Positions 16,954-25,458 of a DNA stretch of 64,000 bases are shown here, piece after piece. Within the stretch, counting starts at the first letter, position 1, and every line of letters begins with the position of its first letter. This DNA is from Rhizocola hellebori (GTDB lineage Bacteria; Actinomycetota; Actinomycetes; Mycobacteriales; Micromonosporaceae). Below the pieces are notes generated by a model, which worked only from the letters and a program-made list of their open reading frames with translations, was not told the DNA's origin and did no database searches. Made by a program: the position numbers and the translations under genes. The DNA is taken from assembly GCF_016862955.1 (NCBI RefSeq), contig NZ_BONY01000042.1:1-64000 (forward strand). Direction: 5' to 3'.

Positions 16954-19900
16954 TCAGACCGGCGCGGTGAAGGTGTAGCTACCGGCGGGCAGGTAATAGC
17001 TTGCGGCGCCTGCGCTGTAGCCGAACGCGACCGCTTGCGCGGGCGCGGTCACGGCCGCGGCCGAGGCCGCCGGAACCCGGACCGTCGCCGACGACCCGGC
17101 CGGGACGGTGACCCGCAGCGTGAAAACCCCACCCGAGCTGGTCCAGTCGCTGATCGCCTGACCGTAGGGGGTTTGCAGGGCGGATCGCGCCGAGCTGAGA
17201 CCACCACCGGGTTTCGGCGCCACGATCAGCGACCGGTACCCCGGACTGCCCGCGGCGAGCCCGCCGACCTGCCGGTAGAGGAAGTCGCCCACCGAGCCGA
17301 GCCCGTAGTGGTTGAACGAGTTCATGCCGGGATCGTTGAAGCTGCCGTCGGTACGGATGCCGTCCCAGCGTTCCCAGACCGTGGTCGCGCCACGGCTGAG
17401 CATGTAGCCCCAGCCGGGAAAGCCGGGCTGAAGCAGGATCTGGTAGGCGATGTCGGCCCGCCCGTTGTCGGCCAGGACCGGAAGCAGGTTCTCCACGCCC
17501 AGGAACCCGACGCTCAGGTGCCCGCCGGAGGCGGAGATCTTGGCGACCAGCTTGTTCACCGCCGGCTGCACCAGATTGGCCGGCAGCAACCCGAAAGCCA
17601 GCGCCAGCACGTAACCGGTCTGCGTGTTACCGGCCACCGTGCCGTCGCCGCTGACGAAGCGGCTCGTGAACGCAGCGGCGATCTGATTTGCCAGGGTGCC
17701 GTAACTGGAGGCTTCGGCGGGATGCCCGGTGGCGGCGGCCATTTCGGAGACCAGCCGAGCCGCGTGGGCGAAGAACGCGGTGGAGATGATGTTGCGGGCG
17801 GTGTCGTCGTTGACGTTGAGCCAATCGCCGTAACCACCCTGATCGCGGATCAGGTCCGCGGCGGCGGTGCTGCGCAGGTAGTCCACCCATCGGGTCATCC
17901 CGGTGAAGTGGTCGGCGACCACCTTGGTGTCCCCGTAGCGCTGCCAAAGCGTGTAGGGGATTATCACCCCGGCGTCGCCCCAGCCGGCCGTGCCCGCGCC
18001 GCAGCACACATCCGGTGCGGTGTCGGTGAAAGCGCCGTTGCTGCGCTGGGCATCGGTCAGATCGTCGGCGAACTTGTCCAGGAAGCCCGACATGTCGACG
18101 TTGAAGGTCGAGGTGGCCGCGAACGAGGCGATGTCCCCGGTCCATCCCAGACGCTCATCGCGGTTGGGGCAGTCGGTGGGAATGGAGAGCATGTTGGAGC
18201 GCTGGCCCCACAGGATCAGGCGCTGCAGCTGGTTTATCAGCGAGTTGGAGGTGGTCAGCGTGCCCAGCTGGGCGCCGGAGGTCCACGCGGCCAGTCCCGT
18301 GATCGCGCTCGCGGTCGGGGTGCCCGGGAATCCGGTCACCTCGACATACCTGTACCCGTGCACGGTGAACCGCGGTTCGTAGACCTCTTCGCCGCCGGTG
18401 CCGGCCAGCGTGTACCGGTCGATGGCGAGCGAGGGGTTGCGAAGGTTGGTGGTGTAGAGGGTGCCGTTGGGGTTGAGCACCTCGCCGTGGCGCATGGTGA
18501 TCGTGGTGCCGGCCGCTCCGTTGACCCGCAGCCTGTTCCAGCCGGTGAAGTTCTGGCCCAGGTCGAAAATCCATACCCCGGCTTGCGGCTGGGTCACCGC
18601 GATCGGCGTGATCTGCTGCTGCACGGTGACTCCGGCGTCCACTTGCGACACCAGATTCGGCATGGTGCCCGAGCGCACGGCCGCGGCCGCCCACGCCGAG
18701 TCGTTGAAGCTCGCCGAGTCCCAGCCCGCGATGACCCGCCGGGCGTCGAACTGCTCGCCCAGATACAGGTCGTCGGAACGGATCGGGCCGGGCGCGGTCT
18801 TCCACGTGTTGTCGGTCTTGACGACCATGCCAGTGCCGTCGGTGAACGTGATGCGCAGGTCGGCCGAATACCACGGCTGCGTGCCGTAGCGCTGTGCTCC
18901 GGCCATGCCCAGGCTGCCCGAGTACCATCCGTTGCCCAGCCAGGCCCCCAGCGCGTTGGCACCCTGCTGAATCTGCCCGGTCACATCAAAAACCTTGTAC
19001 TGCAGGCGTTTGTTGTAGTCGGTCCAGCCCGGCGCGAGGACGTCGGCGCCGACCCTCGCCCCGTTGAGCCGGGTCTCATGCAGGCCGAGCGCGGTGGTGA
19101 GCAGGCGGGCCGAGGCCACCGGTTTGCTGACCGTGAAACCCTTGCGCAGCAACGGGGAAACCTTGGCCACCACGACGTTGGCGCCCCACGGCCCGCTGCC
19201 GTAGCCGACCAGCGCGCGGGCGGCGGCCCAGGCGCTGTCGTTGAAACCGGTCTGCTGCCAGCCCGCGGGAGCGGTCTGCGAGGCCCGCCAGCTGGCGTCG
19301 GTGTTGATGGTCGGTCCACTTGCGACGGTCAGCTGGGCGATGACGCCCGTCGGGGACTGGGTGGTGTTCTCGCTGGCGATCGCGATCGAGTTGGTGCCCG
19401 CTTGCAGGCGGCCGCTCAGGTCTACCGCTGCGGCCTGCTTCCACGAGTCGGTGACCCGTGGCGAGGTGCTCACCGCGACGCCGTTGACCCACACGTCAGC
19501 CGTGTCATCGCCGGTCACCACCAGGGTGGCCGATGCGGGTGCCGAGGCGAGCGTGAACGTCTTGCGGAAATAGCGGGTCATCGGTGGCAGACCCGCAACA
19601 GGATCTCCTTCTGGGTACCAGATCCACGTCGCCCCGGTCAGCCCTGCCGCCGAGGACGGCTGCCCGATGAAGGAACCCTGCCACTCAGTGGACGGCGTTC
19701 GCAGCCCGGTCTCGAACGTCTGCGTGGCGCTCCAGGCGCCGGCGCGGCCTTGGCTGTCCCAGACGCGGACCCGCCAGAAGTAGCGGCGCAGCGACACCAG
19801 CGCCGGCCCGGCATAGGCGACGTCGACGGAGGTGGCCACCGGCACCCGGCCACTGTCCCAGACGTCACCGGTGTTGTTGCCCGCCAACGCACTCGTGCTC

Positions 19901-20667
19901 GCCACGATCACCTGATAGGCGCCCTGGCGCTGCTGCGGTGCGGCGGAGCTGAGCTTCCAGCCGAAGCGGGGCTGGGCCGCGTCGACCCCGAGCGGGTTGG
20001 CCCGGTGTTCGGTGGTGGCCGAGGCGACGGTCAGCGGCGAGGCCGAAACGTTGTCGGGGGTGGCCACATCGGAGTTCCACGGCGCCATGCCGTAGCCGCC
20101 GAGGTCGGCCGCGGCCGGCCAGGCGCTGTCGGAGAAGCCGGGCTGCTCCCATCCCGGGGCCGGGGTCTGCGAAGCTTTCCAGGAACCGTCGGTGGTGAAC
20201 TCTGAGGTGGTCGAGCCCACGATGCGGACCCGCCCGATCATGCCCGCCGGGCTGACGGTGGTGTTGCGGGCGGCCACCGCCAACACGTTGGCAGCGCCCG
20301 GTTTCAGGGCCGCCTGTAGGTCGGTGTAGAGGCCGGTGCGCCACGAGTCGGCCACGCGCGGCGAGGAGGCCAGCGGCATCCCGTTGAGCCACACGTCGAC
20401 GGTGTCGTCACCGGTGATCACGAGCTGGGCTTCCCCGATCGAGCCGCCGGGCGCGGTGAAGGTCTTGCGGAAGTACCTGTCGGCGATGGGGGCGCTGGTG
20501 GCGGGAGACCCTTCCGGGTACCAGATCCAGCGCGCGCCGGAAAGGCTGACCGGTGTCGCGGCCTGGGAGGGCACGCTCCAGACGGCGATCGCCGAAACGA
20601 TGGCGGTAAGCGAGGCGACGACCGTGGCGAGCCAGCGCCGGCGTCGCCTTGGCAGTGGTTGTGGCAT
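16954..20667 (-). CDS. Secreted alpha-L-rhamnosidase, glycoside hydrolase family 78
   Basis: 1237 residues. Start ATG at 20667 with AGGAG 6-7 nt upstream; a signal peptide follows (RRRRRW, then a hydrophobic run ending in SQAA). The N-terminal half contains two copies of a jelly-roll-like module that starts WIWYPEG, YFRKTF and continues through DDTxDVWxNG (about residues 45-190 and 350-510), separated by a fibronectin-like segment (YFWRVRVWDSQG). The catalytic (alpha/alpha)6 region carries the GH78 signature PTDCPNRDERLGWTGD with the acidic residues expected for inverting hydrolysis. It should release terminal alpha-L-rhamnose from plant or bacterial glycans outside the cell. Its own promoter and a LacI-type operator are visible upstream. 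Confidence 0.92.
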   Translation of the reverse strand: MPQPLPRRRRRWLATVVASLTAIVSAIAVWSVPSQAATPVSLSGARWIWYPEGSPATSAPIADRYFRKTFTAPGGSIGEAQLVITGDDTVDVWLNGMPLASSPRVADSWRTGLYTDLQAALKPGAANVLAVAARNTTVSPAGMIGRVRIVGSTTSEFTTDGSWKASQTPAPGWEQPGFSDSAWPAAADLGGYGMAPWNSDVATPDNVSASPLTVASATTEHRANPLGVDAAQPRFGWKLSSAAPQQRQGAYQVIVASTSALAGNNTGDVWDSGRVPVATSVDVAYAGPALVSLRRYFWRVRVWDSQGRAGAWSATQTFETGLRTPSTEWQGSFIGQPSSAAGLTGATWIWYPEGDPVAGLPPMTRYFRKTFTLASAPASATLVVTGDDTADVWVNGVAVSTSPRVTDSWKQAAAVDLSGRLQAGTNSIAIASENTTQSPTGVIAQLTVASGPTINTDASWRASQTAPAGWQQTGFNDSAWAAARALVGYGSGPWGANVVVAKVSPLLRKGFTVSKPVASARLLTTALGLHETRLNGARVGADVLAPGWTDYNKRLQYKVFDVTGQIQQGANALGAWLGNGWYSGSLGMAGAQRYGTQPWYSADLRITFTDGTGMVVKTDNTWKTAPGPIRSDDLYLGEQFDARRVIAGWDSASFNDSAWAAAAVRSGTMPNLVSQVDAGVTVQQQITPIAVTQPQAGVWIFDLGQNFTGWNRLRVNGAAGTTITMRHGEVLNPNGTLYTTNLRNPSLAIDRYTLAGTGGEEVYEPRFTVHGYRYVEVTGFPGTPTASAITGLAAWTSGAQLGTLTTSNSLINQLQRLILWGQRSNMLSIPTDCPNRDERLGWTGDIASFAATSTFNVDMSGFLDKFADDLTDAQRSNGAFTDTAPDVCCGAGTAGWGDAGVIIPYTLWQRYGDTKVVADHFTGMTRWVDYLRSTAAADLIRDQGGYGDWLNVNDDTARNIISTAFFAHAARLVSEMAAATGHPAEASSYGTLANQIAAAFTSRFVSGDGTVAGNTQTGYVLALAFGLLPANLVQPAVNKLVAKISASGGHLSVGFLGVENLLPVLADNGRADIAYQILLQPGFPGWGYMLSRGATTVWERWDGIRTDGSFNDPGMNSFNHYGLGSVGDFLYRQVGGLAAGSPGYRSLIVAPKPGGGLSSARSALQTPYGQAISDWTSSGGVFTLRVTVPAGSSATVRVPAASAAAVTAPAQAVAFGYSAGAASYYLPAGSYTFTAPV

Positions 20668-20751
20668 GACAACTCCTGGGGACGTCAGGATGGCCCGAGC
20701 AGAGCTCACCGGCAGATGCGCGGTGAACCCTCGCCGAGGTGCTCGGGTGAT

Positions 20752-20763
20752 TGAATCGTTTCA
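20752..20763. promoter_or_regulatory. LacI-family operator upstream of the rhamnosidase
   Basis: TGAATCGTTTCA, a near palindrome with the central CG typical of LacI-family sites, lies about 20 bp downstream of the predicted -10 element. Its position over the start of the transcript fits repression relieved by rhamnose or a rhamnoside. The repressor gene is not in this window. Confidence 0.6.
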
Positions 20764-20782
20764 TTGCGGAGCTAGTGCAGAG

Positions 20783-20812
20783 ACCATAGGTGTCGACTCA
20801 GATAGAAGTCAA
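20783..20812 (-). promoter_or_regulatory. Promoter of the rhamnosidase gene
   Basis: On the minus strand, -35 TTGACT (20812-20807) and -10 TATGGT (20788-20783) are separated by 18 bp, giving a leader of about 110 nt before the ATG at 20667. Confidence 0.6.
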
Positions 20813-20837
20813 TACATGTCGAAATTTCGCCGGTGGT

Positions 20838-21197
20838 TTAGAAACTGCCGCTGCGCGTTTCGCGCACGGTGAGGACGGCCAGCGGAACAGCCGAACCGAT
20901 CACGCCCAGACCGGCCACCAACGCCCATCCCGCCCCCGCCTGCTGTGCCAGCAGGGCGACCGCGATCGAGCCGCCGACGAACAGTGACGCGATCAGCGCT
21001 GGAACAGCGCCGTGCCGCGCGATCTCGGCGTTGACCGCGATCAGGGCCGCTGTCTCGGCGCGGCGACGGCTGCGCTCGATGTAGTTCTCCCGGTTCAGCT
21101 CGCCCTCGATCAGGCGGCGGCCCTCGTCGGAAAGGGTGGGCGTGGTGGAAACGCTGCGCAGTTGGCCGATGGGCGGCTCGATCGGCTGTTCAGACAT
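20838..21197 (-). CDS. Small two-helix membrane protein
   Basis: 119 residues. The ATG at 21197 (GGAAGGAAG upstream) overlaps the stop of the preceding GAF protein by 8 bp, which implies translational coupling. A soluble, charged N-terminal half (about 1-65, including DEGRRLIEGELNRENYIERSRRR) is followed by two hydrophobic helices (about 70-92 and 96-115). No enzymatic motif is seen. Because it is always made with the upstream GAF membrane protein, it is probably a partner subunit. Function unknown. Confidence 0.75.
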   Translation of the reverse strand: MSEQPIEPPIGQLRSVSTTPTLSDEGRRLIEGELNRENYIERSRRRAETAALIAVNAEIARHGAVPALIASLFVGGSIAVALLAQQAGAGWALVAGLGVIGSAVPLAVLTVRETRSGSF

Positions 21198-22044
21198 GGT
21201 CCGGACTTCCTTCCATACGGGGCTGCGGAGCAATGGTGATCCCGGTCGGGTGCGCGTCCTTCTTGATTTCGGCTATCACCCGCTGATGCGCGTAGCCGGC
21301 CCCCAGGATCCCCGCGACCAGGTTCACGTATTCCGCGTCCGCCTCGGTCAGTGAGTTTGGACGGTCGGAATCCACCACGAGCAAGCCGAAGCTTCTGTCA
21401 CCGGCGCGCACCGGCGCGGCGATCACCGACCGGTAGATTCGTCCCACATAGTCCTCGAACTCGTCGGGCGAGGCCAGGTCGACATCGGGAAGCCGGATGA
21501 CGCTGGCGCCGCCGGCCACCTCGATCACCCGGCGGGCTATCCGGCTGTCGTTGGGCCTGAAGAACCGGCGCGGCGGCCGCACCGCGGCCCGGCCGACCGA
21601 GTCCCCGATCAGCTCGAGCCCTTCGCCGCGAAGCGCGTAGTAGGCGCTGCGCAATTTGGCGGCCCGATCGCTGCGGCCGCATTGGGCCATGATGCCGGTG
21701 ATGGCGACCTCTCGCAGGGTGTCGACCATTCCTTCCAGCCGGGCCTCGGACCGCTCACCCAGAACGCGGCCAAGGACATTGACCAATGGCTGCCCACCGG
21801 CGGTCACGGCCGTGTTCAGGTTCGCCACGGCGACGACGGCCTGTTCCTTGGCCCGCGCGGCCTGCCGATCCCGGCGCACGCCAAGCACTGACGCTCCGGC
21901 CGTGGTGATGACGACCACCGCGACCAGAGCGACCTGGCTGTATCCGGTGCGTTCGGCCGCCAGCGCGGTGCTGATCACTCCCACTACCGGCAGCAGAACG
22001 GTAAGCACGGGCGCCAGGTAGGACCGGATTCTCGTCGACGGCAC
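21190..22044 (-). CDS. Membrane-anchored GAF-domain protein
   Basis: 284 residues, GTG start at 22044 preceded by a G-rich stretch. Two hydrophobic helices near the N-terminus (about 10-30 and 38-57) are followed by a helical linker and a GAF-like sensor domain (about 130-270, with SVIAAPVRAGDRSFGLLVVDSD as its typical last strands). There is no kinase, cyclase or HTH part, so it may sense a ligand and signal through a partner such as the coupled small membrane protein. It is divergent from xthA with about 107 bp between the genes. Confidence 0.8.
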   Translation of the reverse strand: MPSTRIRSYLAPVLTVLLPVVGVISTALAAERTGYSQVALVAVVVITTAGASVLGVRRDRQAARAKEQAVVAVANLNTAVTAGGQPLVNVLGRVLGERSEARLEGMVDTLREVAITGIMAQCGRSDRAAKLRSAYYALRGEGLELIGDSVGRAAVRPPRRFFRPNDSRIARRVIEVAGGASVIRLPDVDLASPDEFEDYVGRIYRSVIAAPVRAGDRSFGLLVVDSDRPNSLTEADAEYVNLVAGILGAGYAHQRVIAEIKKDAHPTGITIAPQPRMEGSPDHV

Positions 22045-22151
22045 TCGATCACCCCCGCCTGATCATTGACCTTGATACCATAGTCAGCTTTTCGTGCGAA
22101 TAGGACACAGGATTCCGCGCGGATTCACACCTTCGGGATATCGTCGGTCGG

Positions 22152-23021
22152 GTGCGGGTGACGACATGGAACGTGAACTCGGCCAAGCAGCGGGTGCCCC
22201 GGCTGCTGCCCTGGCTCGACCAGCGGCAGCCCGATGTGGTGTGCCTACAGGAGACCAAGCTGACCGATGCGGCTTTCCGCGAGCTGCTCGGCGGGCCACT
22301 CGAGGAACGCGGCTACGAGGTCGCCGTACACGGTGAAGCACAATGGAACGGCGTGGCGATCCTGTCCCGGGTGGGGCTGGGCGAGGTGGTCGCCGGAATA
22401 CCCGACGGGCCCGGGTTTCCCCATCCCGAAGCGCGGGCGGTGTCGGCGACGTGCGGCGGGATCCGCGTGCATTCGGTGTATGTGCCCAACGGGCGCACCC
22501 CCGACTCCGACCACTACCACTACAAGCTCGCCTGGCTGGCCGCACTGCGCGAGCAGGTCGCCGCGGGGCCCAAGGAAGCGATCGTCTGCGGGGACGTGAA
22601 CATCGCCCCCGCCGACGCCGACGTGTTCGACCCCGCCGCCTATGTCGGGCACACCCACGTCACCGCACCGGAACGCGACGCGCTGGCGCAGCTGCAGGCG
22701 CTCGGGTTGCGCGATGTCATCCGGGATCGCTGGCCGGACAAGCGCGTGTTCACCTACTGGGACTATCGCGCCGGGATGTTCCACCAAGACCTGGGCATGC
22801 GCATCGATCTGGTGCTGGCTTCGGCCCCGGTCGCCGGCCGGGTGCAGGCGGCTTGGGTGGATCGCTTGGCGCGCAAGGGCACCGGCCCGAGCGACCACGC
22901 CCCGGTCGTCGTCGATCTGGACGAGGCGCCCGACGGGGACATCGGGCCGATGGTGCCGCCGCCCTCGGCTCCGGTCAAGCGGGGCAAGACCAAGCTGCCT
23001 CAGTCGCCGCCCGGCCAATGA
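22152..23021 (+). CDS. xthA: Exodeoxyribonuclease III (AP endonuclease)
   Basis: 289 residues, GTG start with the conserved first strand immediately after it (VTTWNVNSAKQR). The catalytic and metal residues of the ExoIII family are present: Asn in WNVNS, Glu in LQETKL, Asp and Asn in GDVNIAP, and Asp-His in SDHAPVVVDL; the RIDLVLAS strand is also conserved. It cuts the backbone 5' of abasic sites and has 3'-phosphodiesterase and exonuclease activity in base-excision repair. Its stop overlaps the next start (ATGA), so the DUF72 protein is coupled to it. Confidence 0.93.
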   Translation: MRVTTWNVNSAKQRVPRLLPWLDQRQPDVVCLQETKLTDAAFRELLGGPLEERGYEVAVHGEAQWNGVAILSRVGLGEVVAGIPDGPGFPHPEARAVSATCGGIRVHSVYVPNGRTPDSDHYHYKLAWLAALREQVAAGPKEAIVCGDVNIAPADADVFDPAAYVGHTHVTAPERDALAQLQALGLRDVIRDRWPDKRVFTYWDYRAGMFHQDLGMRIDLVLASAPVAGRVQAAWVDRLARKGTGPSDHAPVVVDLDEAPDGDIGPMVPPPSAPVKRGKTKLPQSPPGQ

Positions 23022-23887
23022 CCGGCGTCAGTTCGGCGCGCCTGCACGTGGGCTGCGCGATGTGGACCCACAAGCCATGGCAGGGACGCTTTCTGCCGCA
23101 TCCGCTGGCGGCCGGCGAGCGCCTGCGCTCCTATGCCGAATGGTGCAACGCGGTCGAGGGCAACACGACTTTCTATGCCACGCCCGCTCGCCACACGGTG
23201 GCTTCCTGGGCGCAGCAGACCGATCCGAGCTTTCGTTTCGTCATCAAGCTGCCCAAGCCGATCACGCACGAAAAGCGGCTGATGGGCATCGATGACGAGC
23301 TTCGGGCATTCCTGGCCGCGATCGAGCCGCTCGGCCCGCGCGCACATGCGCTCTGGTTACAGCTGCCGGGATCGTTCACCCCGGCCGACGTCCCCGCCCT
23401 GGCCGGTTTTCTGGGCCGGCTGCCCAAGCAGTACAGGTACGCGGTCGAGGTTCGCCATCGCGCGTTCTTCGACGACCCTGCAGCGACTCAGCTTCTGGAA
23501 AGCGTGCTCAACGAAGCGGCAGCGGAGTGGATTCCCTTTGACACCATAGCTTTTTTCGCCAGCCCTCCCGGCAGCGAAGCCGAACGCGATGCGTGGGCCA
23601 AGAAACCGCGCATGCCACGCCGATCGGTGGCGCTGACCGATCGGCCGATCGTGCGCTATCTCGGTCGGGACGCCACCGAGCAGACCGTGGCGGGCTGGCA
23701 GCCCTGGATCGACACGGTGGCGGCCTGGCTGCGCGAGGGCCGCTCGCCGACGGTGTTCATCCACACCCCCGACAACGCTGACGCGCTACCGCTTTCCCGC
23801 CGCTTTCACGACGAGGTGCGCTCGCGCGTGCCCGAGCTCGAGCCGCTTCCCGAGCCCGGCCCGGCACAGCAGCCGACCCTCTTCTAA
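23018..23887 (+). CDS. DUF72 family TIM-barrel protein
   Basis: 289 residues, ATG overlapping the xthA stop by 4 bp. Family hallmarks: HVGCAMWTHKPWQGRFLP at the start, YAEWCNAVEGNTTFYATP, FRFVIKLPKPITHEK, the strand YAVEVRHRAFFDD, and FIHTPDNADALPLSRRFHDEV near the end. The family has a TIM-like barrel fold (YecE type). Its activity is not established, though it often sits beside DNA-repair genes, as here. Cytoplasmic. The last 4 bp overlap the convergent DUF2855 gene. Confidence 0.85.
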   Translation: MTGVSSARLHVGCAMWTHKPWQGRFLPHPLAAGERLRSYAEWCNAVEGNTTFYATPARHTVASWAQQTDPSFRFVIKLPKPITHEKRLMGIDDELRAFLAAIEPLGPRAHALWLQLPGSFTPADVPALAGFLGRLPKQYRYAVEVRHRAFFDDPAATQLLESVLNEAAAEWIPFDTIAFFASPPGSEAERDAWAKKPRMPRRSVALTDRPIVRYLGRDATEQTVAGWQPWIDTVAAWLREGRSPTVFIHTPDNADALPLSRRFHDEVRSRVPELEPLPEPGPAQQPTLF

Positions 23888-24954
23888 AAAGCGATCACGT
23901 GGCCTTTTCGGGGTGGGGTGTGGCCGCCCAGCACCTCGAGCCAGGCCGCGCGCAAACCCTGTGGCCCATGCCCCACCGACACGTCCACCCAATGCTGCGC
24001 GGTGGCGCAGAAACGGTGCCAGGCTTCGCTGAAGCGGGCGTCCAAGCCCTCCCGGCCCCAGTCCTGGGTGCGTTTGCGCATCTGATCCGGAGCGAAGAAC
24101 ACCCCGGAGGCGCTGGCGGCATTGGGAATCTGGGAGGTGAGCCCGACCGCGAGGTCGGCGACGAGCTGGCCACCCAGATGGTCGCGCAGACTGGCCCGCA
24201 CCTCCGGCCGGCCGGAAAGGTCTAGATAGGCCGCGGCGTGCCGCTTGTCGAGCTGGTCCACCTGCCGGTAGGTGAGCACCTCGTCGTAACAGCCCAGGCC
24301 GCGGGTGAAGTCGGCGTTGCCGTGCGAGGTGAGACCGACCACCCGGGCGCCCTTGCCGCGCAGCTCGGCCGCAGCCGCGTAAGCCGTCTTGCTCGACGCC
24401 GAGGACAACACCAGCACTTGGGCGCCGTAGAAGCCGTGATCGGCCAGGTGGTCGGCGAGCATGAACGAGGTGAAGAACAGCGGACGGAACAGGATCAGCA
24501 GGTCTTCGCGCGCCGCCTCGTAGGCCGCGTCGCCGGTCGTCAGCCGGTAGACGTTGTAGGGCGAGGGCAGCGCGGCACGGTGCTCCCGGATGTCGCGGAA
24601 GCCCTGGTGGTCCACCCGGCCGGGCCGCACCACCAGATGCGAGGCGGAAGGCAGGTAGCCGAACAGCCGCTGGCCTTCCTCCACCCCGGCCACGGTCGAG
24701 GCCTGCACCTCGCAGAAGCCCCACAACGGCGGCAGCCCCCACTGCGGGCCCAAACCGGTTGCCGTGGGCGGGAAGAACTCCCAATAGCGGTAGGCCTCGC
24801 CGAGGACGGCATAGGTGATGTTGTTGGCGGTCAGGCCCACCCGGTCCACCCGCAGCAGGGCCTCGCCGTCGGCCAGCGTTGGCAGCGAGCTCTCCACCAG
24901 GGTGGTACGCGACAGGTCGCCGCGACCGACGGCCATCGTCCAGGAGCTGATCAC
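23884..24954 (-). CDS. DUF2855 family protein (MDR-like oxidoreductase fold)
   Basis: 356 residues from a GTG at 24954 that has GGGAG about 9 nt upstream; an ATG at 24936 is the alternative. The N-terminal half resembles the GroES-like part of medium-chain dehydrogenases (LADGEALLRVDRVGLTANNI, YWEFFP), but the zinc-binding Cys/His residues are missing. A Rossmann-like part follows (VLVLSSASSKTAYAAAAELRGKG, then ARVVGLTSHGNADF). That matches DUF2855, whose substrate is unknown. It is divergent from the ECF42 operon across about 170 bp. Confidence 0.8.
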   Translation of the reverse strand: MISSWTMAVGRGDLSRTTLVESSLPTLADGEALLRVDRVGLTANNITYAVLGEAYRYWEFFPPTATGLGPQWGLPPLWGFCEVQASTVAGVEEGQRLFGYLPSASHLVVRPGRVDHQGFRDIREHRAALPSPYNVYRLTTGDAAYEAAREDLLILFRPLFFTSFMLADHLADHGFYGAQVLVLSSASSKTAYAAAAELRGKGARVVGLTSHGNADFTRGLGCYDEVLTYRQVDQLDKRHAAAYLDLSGRPEVRASLRDHLGGQLVADLAVGLTSQIPNAASASGVFFAPDQMRKRTQDWGREGLDARFSEAWHRFCATAQHWVDVSVGHGPQGLRAAWLEVLGGHTPPRKGHVIAF

Positions 24955-25051
24955 AGCCGAAGTCTCCCAGCCCGGATGGGCACCCACATCGGCGAGATTG
25001 CCAGTCCTTCGCGCTGATGCGGCGGCCGGCGAGAAAGTCGCCGGACGGGTC

Positions 25052-25078
25052 TGTCGATTCCGGCGGAGTTCACGCGTC
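25052..25078 (+). promoter_or_regulatory. ECF42-type promoter
   Basis: TGTCGA at 25052-25057 and CGTC at 25075-25078, 17 bp apart, sit 45 bp before the DGPF-protein start. As I recall the ECF42 literature, TGTCGA is the -35 signature of this sigma group, so the operon is probably autoregulated. Confidence 0.6.
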
Positions 25079-25122
25079 GGGATGGTAGGAACAGTCCCAG
25101 CCACATCCGAGGGAGTATGATC

Positions 25123-25458
25123 ATGAGCGAGTATCTGATCCTCATCTACGAGGCCGAGTCGGCCTACGCGACCGCTTCCGAGCAGGTCATGGGTGAGGTC
25201 ATGGAGGCGCACAACGCCTTTTCCGAGAAGTTCGGCTCCGCGATCAAGGGCGGGCACGCGCTGCAGCCCACCCTGACCGCCACCAGCATCCGCGACGCCG
25301 AGGTCACCGACGGGGCCTTCGCCGAGACGAAGGAGGCGCTCGGCGGCTACTACCTCGTCGAAGCTGCCGACTTCGACGAGGCGATCGCCATCGCCAAGGA
25401 GGTCCCGGCCCGTTTCGGTGGGGTCGAGGTGCGTCCGGTCATGGTCTTCGAGGAATGA
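25123..25458 (+). CDS. YCII/DGPF-domain protein, ECF42 partner
   Basis: 111 residues. The second ATG (25123) is preferred because GAGGGAG lies 7 nt upstream. The YCII-like ferredoxin fold is short (MSEYLILIYEAE, then SIRDAEVTDGAFAETKEALGGYYLVEA). The family motif DGPFAETKE appears as DGAFAETKE, a Pro-to-Ala change in the name-giving position. The gene overlaps the sigma gene by 4 bp (ATGA). In ECF42 systems one or more DGPF proteins are co-encoded with the sigma factor and are part of the regulon; their biochemical role is unclear. Confidence 0.87.
   Translation: MSEYLILIYEAESAYATASEQVMGEVMEAHNAFSEKFGSAIKGGHALQPTLTATSIRDAEVTDGAFAETKEALGGYYLVEAADFDEAIAIAKEVPARFGGVEVRPVMVFEE

Noticed and set aside
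16861-20205. A 1114-codon open frame on the plus strand opposite the rhamnosidase
   Set aside because: It is a composition shadow of the GH78 gene: no ribosome site, Arg/Gly/Pro-rich nonsense translation, no domain.
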